Positions 31,310-35,451 of a stretch of 35,451 nucleotides of DNA are shown one piece after another; position 1 is the stretch's first letter, and the number at the start of each line of letters is the position of its first letter. The notes below the pieces were generated by a model. That model was not told the DNA's origin and ran no database searches. It saw nothing but the letters and a program-made list of their open reading frames with translations. The DNA is from Microcaldota archaeon (GTDB lineage: Archaea > Micrarchaeota > Micrarchaeia > Norongarragalinales > UBA8480): the NCBI GenBank assembly GCA_013425325.1, contig JACCLL010000091.1, positions 1 through 35,451 of the forward strand, read 5' to 3'. The position numbers and the translations under genes are program-made.

Positions 31310-32191
31310 CTATTTTTTGCCTGCCGCGGCATACGATGCGAGGCTTACTCCCGTCATTCCAATTCTGTAAAGCAGTGCTTGCGCAATGACCGCGGGAGCT
31401 GAAACGCCTGCCGCCGCGTATAACAGAACGAGGGTTGCCTCGCGTGAGCCAATGCCGCCTGGAATTGCGGTTGCGAAACCCACGATGAGGCCGGCTGAAG
31501 TTATTCCCAGCACCGTCAGAATTGGAAGCTGGATTCCCAAGGCGGAGAAAATGAGTTGGTTTCCGAGTCCTTCGAACAACCACGCCGCAGCTGAGAAAGC
31601 TAGGGCGTAAGCCAGCGTTTTGGGTTGCAGGCTCTTTATTCCCTGCCGAAACTTTGACGCCGACTCGTAAACCTTTTTCCATCGTTTTAAGAAAGAAAAC
31701 CAGTTGCCCGGAGCGAACGCGGCCGCGGCGACGCCGAAGAAAACAATTGCGAGCGCTGCGCCGAGGAAGGGCAGCGAGTCCGGCCGCAGTGCCGCTAATG
31801 CAATGGCGGCAAAAAAGACGGTGAACAGGAAATCGTATCCTCTTTCGACTAGGATTACCCCCATAGACTTGGAGAAGGAAAAGCCGTGTACTTTCTTGAG
31901 CAGAGCGCCTTTGGCGACTTCGCCTAACGCGGTGGTAATTCCTTGGTTGGCTAACTGGCCGAATGAAAACACTGCCAGCGCTTCCCGTCGTGCAATGCTT
32001 CCGCTGTGTTTGAGGAGGGCGTGGAGCCTGAGTCCTTTCAAGAGGGTAATGAGCGCGAGGCACGCTAGCGCGGCAAGGAGAAGAAAGGGGTTTGCTTGGG
32101 TTGCGGCGTTCCAGATGGCTTGCGGCCCCGAGTACCAAATCAGGAGAATGAAGACCAGCGCGCCTGCTATTGCGAGAATTGTTTTCAGCAT
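31310..32191 (-). CDS. UPF0104/LPG-synthase-TM family membrane protein (AglD C-terminal-like)
   Basis: 293 residues with about 8 helices. The family signature region is FSFGQLANQGITTALGEVAK near the first third and AIPGGIGSREATLVLLYAAA near the C-terminus. Members occur in bacterial lysyl-phosphatidylglycerol synthases and, in archaea, as separate proteins or C-terminal domains of AglD-like proteins; several are linked to lipid or polyprenol-sugar flipping. Here it is convergent with the small protein after aglB, 3 bases apart. A role in lipid-linked sugar handling is plausible. ATG 32191 faces the radical SAM gene. Confidence 0.87.
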   Translation of the reverse strand: MLKTILAIAGALVFILLIWYSGPQAIWNAATQANPFLLLAALACLALITLLKGLRLHALLKHSGSIARREALAVFSFGQLANQGITTALGEVAKGALLKKVHGFSFSKSMGVILVERGYDFLFTVFFAAIALAALRPDSLPFLGAALAIVFFGVAAAAFAPGNWFSFLKRWKKVYESASKFRQGIKSLQPKTLAYALAFSAAAWLFEGLGNQLIFSALGIQLPILTVLGITSAGLIVGFATAIPGGIGSREATLVLLYAAAGVSAPAVIAQALLYRIGMTGVSLASYAAAGKK

Positions 32192-32262
32192 CTGCTGGAA
32201 AGTAGTGCGGGCAAGGATTTTATTGTATGCCTGGCAAAAGGTTGGAGGGAGGAAACGGCGCT

Positions 32263-33003
32263 TTGAAACTCAGGTTCGGCAGCATCGTCAGCTTCAGTAA
32301 AACCGAGTACCCCGGCAAGGCAGCTGCAGTCGTGCTGACTGCGGGCTGTCCGTGGAAGTGCGGCTACTGCGACGCAGGCCCGTTGGTCAACGCAAGCGGC
32401 TACGCCGAGGAAGAAACCAGTTTTTTCGTCGAGTTCTTGCGCAAGAACAAGGAGCACATTGGGTCGGTTGTTTTCACTGGCGGCGAGCCGTGCATGCAAG
32501 GCAACGCGCTCGTCGAGTTGTGCAAGCAGCTTTCGCAAGAAGGCTTCAAGATAAAGATCGACACGTGCGGCTACTACCCTGATTCGCTGCGTGACTTGCT
32601 GCCGTACGTGAACTACGTTGCAATGGATTTGAAGACCAGGTTCAACGCGGAGGAGTACGCGAAAATAGCTGGGTTCAAGAGCGCTCCGAGAACGTTGTTG
32701 AGCCAAGTGCTGCGCAGCCTCGCCTTCCTTGAAAAAGCAAGGGTTCTCAAGGAATTTCGGACAACCGTGATTCCGGGCGTAAACGACTTTCCGGACGTCA
32801 TTCTTGACATTACTGAGCAAGTGAAGTTCGCCGACGTTTACGCGCTGCAGCAGTTCAAGCCCAAGGAAGGATTGCTGGACAAGGCTTTCGAATCAATTGA
32901 AATGCCTTCAAAAGACAAGTTGTTGAAACTCGCGGCAGTTGCGAAGCACAACGTGTCGAAGGTAGTAGTGCGCGCGGACGGAACCGAGGTTGAAGTGCGT
33001 TGA
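32263..33003 (+). CDS. Radical SAM activating enzyme (NrdG-like, anaerobic ribonucleotide reductase activase)
   Basis: 246 residues from TTG 32263. CPWKCGYC gives the 4Fe-4S motif C-x3-C-x2-C with Cys29, Cys33 and Cys36. FTGGEPCMQ is the GGE SAM-binding motif, followed by IKIDTCGYYPD and VAMDLKT. The beginning SIVSFSKTEYPGKAA resembles the NrdG2/PflA branch that makes the glycyl radical on anaerobic ribonucleotide reductase. No glycyl radical partner is in the window. TTG 32263 is preferred because GGAGGGAGG lies about 10 bases before it; ATG 32227 would add 12 unconserved residues. A 7-carboxy-deazaguanine synthase was considered but lacks its usual insert. It overlaps nucS by 4 bases. Confidence 0.82.
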   Translation: MKLRFGSIVSFSKTEYPGKAAAVVLTAGCPWKCGYCDAGPLVNASGYAEEETSFFVEFLRKNKEHIGSVVFTGGEPCMQGNALVELCKQLSQEGFKIKIDTCGYYPDSLRDLLPYVNYVAMDLKTRFNAEEYAKIAGFKSAPRTLLSQVLRSLAFLEKARVLKEFRTTVIPGVNDFPDVILDITEQVKFADVYALQQFKPKEGLLDKAFESIEMPSKDKLLKLAAVAKHNVSKVVVRADGTEVEVR

Positions 33004-33773
33004 TTTCTTTCTCGGAAGCAAAGCAGGTGGTCGACCACGCGCTTTCGGCTGGAAAAACAGCTTTACTGGTAGGCAACTGCGCAGTCAAGTACGAGGGAAG
33101 GGCGGCAAGCAAGTTAAGCGAAGGAGACCGGTTGTTGGTAGTAAAGAGCGACGGAACTTTCCTGGTTCACCAGAGCAAGAAAATGGCTGCAATCAACTAC
33201 CAGGGTCCTGGCGCAGTCGTTTCAGCTGCAGTTGAACAACGCGACGGAGCGGAGGAACTGGTGGTGACTGCGCGGAGAAAGCTGCCTACCGGCGCGCTCG
33301 AGCGGATCGAAGTGCACTTTCATTCGCTGCAGTTTGCGCAAGCGTTTTTGCTGAAGGACGACGCGGAACTCAAGGTCTTCGGGTCGGAGCGGCAGTTGAG
33401 CGACTTGCTGATGGACGACTTGAATTTGATCGAACCCGGGTTGAGGCCGTTGCAGAAGGAAAGCGACGTGCGCAAGGGAACGATCGACATTCTGGCCGAA
33501 GACTTCCGGAAACGGTTGGTGGTAATCGAGGTAAAGCGCCGCACGGCCGGGTTGGACGCGGTTACTCAGCTCGCGAGGTACGTGGACGAGTTGAGCAAGC
33601 GCAAAGACCGGCAGACGCGCGGAATCCTGGTTGCTCCAGAGGTTACGCCGAACGCGTTGAAAATGCTTGAGCGAGGGGGACTGGAGTTCTTCAAGCTCGA
33701 CTATGAAGTAAGCAATCCGTCGGCGAAAATCAAGGGCCTTGAGAAAAAACAGAGGGAATTAAGCGAGTTCTAG
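33000..33773 (+). CDS. nucS: NucS/EndoMS mismatch-specific endonuclease
   Basis: 257 residues in the usual two-domain layout. The N-terminal DNA-binding part has EGRAASKLSEGDRLLVVKSDG and HQSKKMAAINYQGPGA. The nuclease domain has KGTIDILA with Asp163 and VVIEVKRR with Glu177 and Lys179, then AVTQLARYVDEL. The C-terminus QRELSEF fits a PCNA-interacting peptide (Q-x2-L-x2-F). NucS cleaves both strands at mismatches and substitutes for MutSL in many archaea and actinobacteria. Start is TTG 33000, overlapping the upstream stop by 4 bases, so it is translationally coupled to the NrdG-like activase. Confidence 0.95.
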   Translation: MISFSEAKQVVDHALSAGKTALLVGNCAVKYEGRAASKLSEGDRLLVVKSDGTFLVHQSKKMAAINYQGPGAVVSAAVEQRDGAEELVVTARRKLPTGALERIEVHFHSLQFAQAFLLKDDAELKVFGSERQLSDLLMDDLNLIEPGLRPLQKESDVRKGTIDILAEDFRKRLVVIEVKRRTAGLDAVTQLARYVDELSKRKDRQTRGILVAPEVTPNALKMLERGGLEFFKLDYEVSNPSAKIKGLEKKQRELSEF

Positions 33774-33820
33774 GCAAGTTTCTTAAACAAGGCCGCGGTC
33801 AATTTGTTGAGGAGAAAAAA

Positions 33821-34198
33821 ATGTCTTTGGAGGAAAGTCAATTCGTTTTACGCAAAATAAACGATTACCGGCAGAGCAGGAGACTCGCTCCTTTGGCGTT
33901 GCACGAAGAGCAGAGCGAGGGCTGCAAGGCTCACGCCGAGCACTTGCTGGAACGCAGCCGCAAGGAAGGGCACTTGGTAATAGAAAATTCGCCCGAACAC
34001 CTGAGGCCCGGCTGGAAGGAAAACACGACCGGCGTGGAAGGCGAGGGTAACGTCGAACTGGCGTTGCACAACCTAATGTGGCAGACTTTTTTCAGTTCCC
34101 AGTTGAAGAACATCAAGGAAGCAAAGACGCACGTGGCAGTGCACGTCGCAGTCGACCCGGAGACTAAACGAGTTTTTCTAGTCACGCGCTTCAAGTAA
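33821..34198 (+). CDS. Small CAP/SCP-domain-like protein without signal peptide
   Basis: 125 residues. VLRKINDYRQSRRLAPLALH, then SEGCKAHAEHLL, GHLVIENS and KENTTGVEGEGN resemble the CAP (cysteine-rich secretory/allergen/PR-1) fold, where helix 1, two His and a G-E-N segment form the cavity. It is shorter than usual and starts directly at the domain with no hydrophobic leader or TM helix, so it should be cytoplasmic, which is odd for a CAP protein. GAGGAG precedes ATG 33821. Function unknown; family assignment is moderate. Confidence 0.68.
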   Translation: MSLEESQFVLRKINDYRQSRRLAPLALHEEQSEGCKAHAEHLLERSRKEGHLVIENSPEHLRPGWKENTTGVEGEGNVELALHNLMWQTFFSSQLKNIKEAKTHVAVHVAVDPETKRVFLVTRFK

Positions 34199-34247
34199 GC
34201 TTTTCAGGCATCTCGGTCGAAGTAATGGCCGTGCTTTAGAGTTCCAG

Positions 34248-34751
34248 TCACTGGTTTTCGTACTTCTCGACTTCTTCCGTGAGGCAGACCAGCTCTATTC
34301 CCGCCTGCTTGAAGAGTTCGCGGGTTTCCTTGGCGGCATGGTATCGCTTCTGGCAGACGACGCGTTTTATTCCCGCGTTTATCAGCATCTTTGCGCAGGT
34401 GTAGCAGGGTTCCAGCTTGCAGTATAGCGTTGCTCCGTCTATTGCCACGCCTTTCTTTGCCGCGAGGGCTACTGCATTGACTTCCGCGTGGTTGGTGCGC
34501 ATGCAGTGCTGGGACACGCTTCCGTCCTCGTGCGTTACTTTTTTCATTTGATGCCCTACTTCGTCACAGTGCGGCAGGCCCATCGGGCTTCCCACGTATC
34601 CCGTCATGAGTATGATCTTGTCCTTGGCTATTACGACCGCCGTCCTTCCCCTGTCGCACGTCGCTCTTTTCGCCGCCGCGTCGACTATTCCCATGAAGTA
34701 CTCGTCCCAAGAGGGGCGCGTTAGTTTTTCTTCCGGCTGTTCGAGCGACAT
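34248..34751 (-). CDS. Deoxycytidylate (dCMP) deaminase
   Basis: 167 residues from ATG 34751. SWDEYFMGIVDAAAKRATC is the characteristic start, followed by GRTAVVIAKDKIIL, GSPMGLPHCDE, the zinc His and catalytic Glu in TNHAEVNAV, and EPCYTCAKML with the two zinc Cys. It turns dCMP to dUMP, the substrate of the ThyX at the other end of the window. GGTGG lies 5 bases before the ATG; GTG 34760 is an in-frame alternative adding 3 residues. Confidence 0.95.
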   Translation of the reverse strand: MSLEQPEEKLTRPSWDEYFMGIVDAAAKRATCDRGRTAVVIAKDKIILMTGYVGSPMGLPHCDEVGHQMKKVTHEDGSVSQHCMRTNHAEVNAVALAAKKGVAIDGATLYCKLEPCYTCAKMLINAGIKRVVCQKRYHAAKETRELFKQAGIELVCLTEEVEKYENQ

Positions 34752-34802
34752 GAAATCCACCTTCCTTCTTTTAGTCGTCGGACGGGAATAAAACCGCTTC
34801 GG

Positions 34803-35345
34803 CTAGCGCCTGTTTTTCAAAAGCAAGCCGATGCAAACGCCGGCGGCAAGCAGTCCGACGAGGAAGAACGTTGTTTCAAGCGGCGGCAGCGAAGACAACA
34901 CGCCGGGCGGAGCAGCTGCTTGCGCGGCGTCGGCCATCATCGGCCCCGTGGCGGCAGCCATGACTTTTGCTTCCTCCTGCTGAACGCTTGCGAAGCCCGG
35001 TTGAGCCGGGAACATTGAGTAGATGGAGGTGAACGAAGCGGCGACTGCAACCAGGCTTATTGCGAGCATGAACCAAATCCTTGTCTCGGTCGGCTGGACT
35101 AACGCGGCTCCTTTTTCGGTGAGTTCGTAGTACTTCCACTTGTGTTGTGACTCTATTCGTTTGACTAACCCGGCTTGCGCGAGGCGTTGTACGTGTTCTT
35201 TCACTGAAGGCGGCGCCAAATCAAGTTCTGCCGCGAGCTCGGCCTGCGTTTTTCGCCGGTCCGACAGTTTTTTGAGGATGTTGACCCGCGTGTCCGCTCC
35301 AAGCGCGCGCAGCGTTTCGCGGTCTATCACGAGTTTTTCCTGCAT
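34803..35345 (-). CDS. Membrane-anchored ArsR-type winged-helix regulator
   Basis: 180 residues. The first 85 form a winged-helix domain: LRALGADTRVNILKKLSDR, TQAELAAELDLAPPSVKEHV, then LAQAGLVKRIES and WKYYELTEKG, typical of ArsR-like archaeal regulators. Two membrane helices follow, WFMLAISLVAVAASFTSIY and TFFLVGLLAAGVCIGLLLK, separated by an Ala/Pro-rich linker of about 45 residues that would lie outside the cell. A DNA-binding domain tethered to the membrane suggests it senses an envelope signal. ATG 35345 has GAGTGAG upstream; TTG 35354 is an alternative. It follows the Cys-rich protein gene by about 10 bases, so the pair is probably an operon. Confidence 0.87.
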   Translation of the reverse strand: MQEKLVIDRETLRALGADTRVNILKKLSDRRKTQAELAAELDLAPPSVKEHVQRLAQAGLVKRIESQHKWKYYELTEKGAALVQPTETRIWFMLAISLVAVAASFTSIYSMFPAQPGFASVQQEEAKVMAAATGPMMADAAQAAAPPGVLSSLPPLETTFFLVGLLAAGVCIGLLLKNRR

Positions 35346-35355
35346 TGAGCGCAAC

Positions 35356-35451
35356 TCACTCTGCTGCGCACGTGTTGTTCACGCACGCGGCCGTCTTGTT
35401 GTAGCACAAGTCTGCCCATTGTTCCGTGTCGGTTTCGTTCGAGCCGCAGTC
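35356..35451 (-). CDS. C-terminal end of a Cys-rich, sequon-rich extracellular protein (partial)
   Basis: Open frame entering from the window end and stopping at TGA 35358-35356, giving 31 residues. It holds four cysteines and three N-glycosylation sequons, NET, NKT and NNT, and no long hydrophobic stretch. The composition is typical of an exported archaeal protein and makes it a likely AglB substrate. The rest lies outside the window, so identity is unknown. The regulator gene starts 10 bases later. Confidence 0.6.
   Translation of the reverse strand, partial: DCGSNETDTEQWADLCYNKTAACVNNTCAAE

Noticed and set aside
31269-32138. 289-residue open frame on the minus strand
   Set aside because: It lies in another frame of the UPF0104 membrane protein, is Arg/Pro-rich and lacks any family motif.
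32227-32262. ATG 32227 as start of the radical SAM protein
   Set aside because: The strong GGAGGGAGG site lies downstream of this ATG and points to TTG 32263, where family similarity begins.
1-35451. CRISPR arrays, insertion sequences, integrases, rRNA
   Set aside because: No regularly spaced repeats, transposase or integrase motifs, or rRNA-like stretches were seen on either strand.

Overview
This window is archaeal chromosome, most likely from a DPANN-type lineage (a Diapherotrites- or Micrarchaeota-like organism is a guess from gene content only). The archaeal evidence is an STT3/AglB oligosaccharyltransferase with a WWDYG motif, a NucS/EndoMS mismatch endonuclease, an AglH-like dolichyl-phosphate GlcNAc-1-P transferase, box-A (TATA) promoters that often sit about 27 nt upstream of the start codon (leaderless mRNAs), GGTGAT-type ribosome binding sites, many TTG/GTG starts, and a tRNA-Gly(CCC) that seems to carry an intron in its T-loop and has no encoded CCA. 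No mobile elements, rRNA or CRISPR arrays were seen, and no gene-free stretch exceeds 300 bases.

Layout. (1) 1-2.9 kb: a long two-domain ThyX-like thymidylate synthase and glyA (folate/one-carbon and dTMP metabolism), then the tRNA-Gly on the minus strand. (2) 2.9-6.9 kb: UTP-glucose-1-P uridylyltransferase, a GT4 glycosyltransferase, a GalE-like epimerase and a degenerate EF-Tu/SelB-like protein. (3) 6.9-17 kb: genes that together look like a complete route to a diacetamido-uronic acid nucleotide sugar of the UDP-ManNAc3NAcA/GlcNAc3NAcA type: a Gfo/Idh dehydrogenase (WbpB-like), a DegT aminotransferase (WbpE-like), a hexapeptide N-acetyltransferase (WbpD-like), a UDP-GlcNAc 2-epimerase (WecB/WbpI-like) and a WecC-like UDP-HexNAc dehydrogenase. 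Two paralogous, apparently inactivated HD-fold proteins are embedded among them, with a metallophosphoesterase, a HAD phosphatase, a second epimerase and a NodB-like protein. (4) 17-28 kb: a glycan assembly cluster with two GT4 enzymes, a second NodB deacetylase, four SAM methyltransferases, a FemAB-like acyltransferase overlapping a second DegT aminotransferase, a Wzx-type flippase and the AglH-like initiating transferase. (5) 28-32 kb: AglB, a small two-TM protein and a UPF0104/LPG-synthase-TM family protein. (6) 32-35.4 kb: an NrdG-like radical SAM activase overlapping nucS, a CAP-domain protein, dCMP deaminase, a membrane-anchored ArsR-type regulator, and the C-terminal end of a Cys-rich protein with three N-glycosylation sequons.

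How they work together: regions 2-5 form an N-glycosylation or surface polysaccharide locus. It makes UDP-sugars, builds a lipid-linked glycan, decorates it by methylation, amination and acylation, deacetylates it, flips it and transfers it to protein. The last partial gene is a plausible glycoprotein substrate. The 12.8-18.1 kb part looks more AT-rich than its flanks, suggesting a separately acquired module. The most unusual items are the paired catalytic-residue-less HD proteins next to sugar genes, the two NodB paralogs with complementary active-site losses, the pseudo-GTPase translation-factor homolog, and the T-loop tRNA intron.
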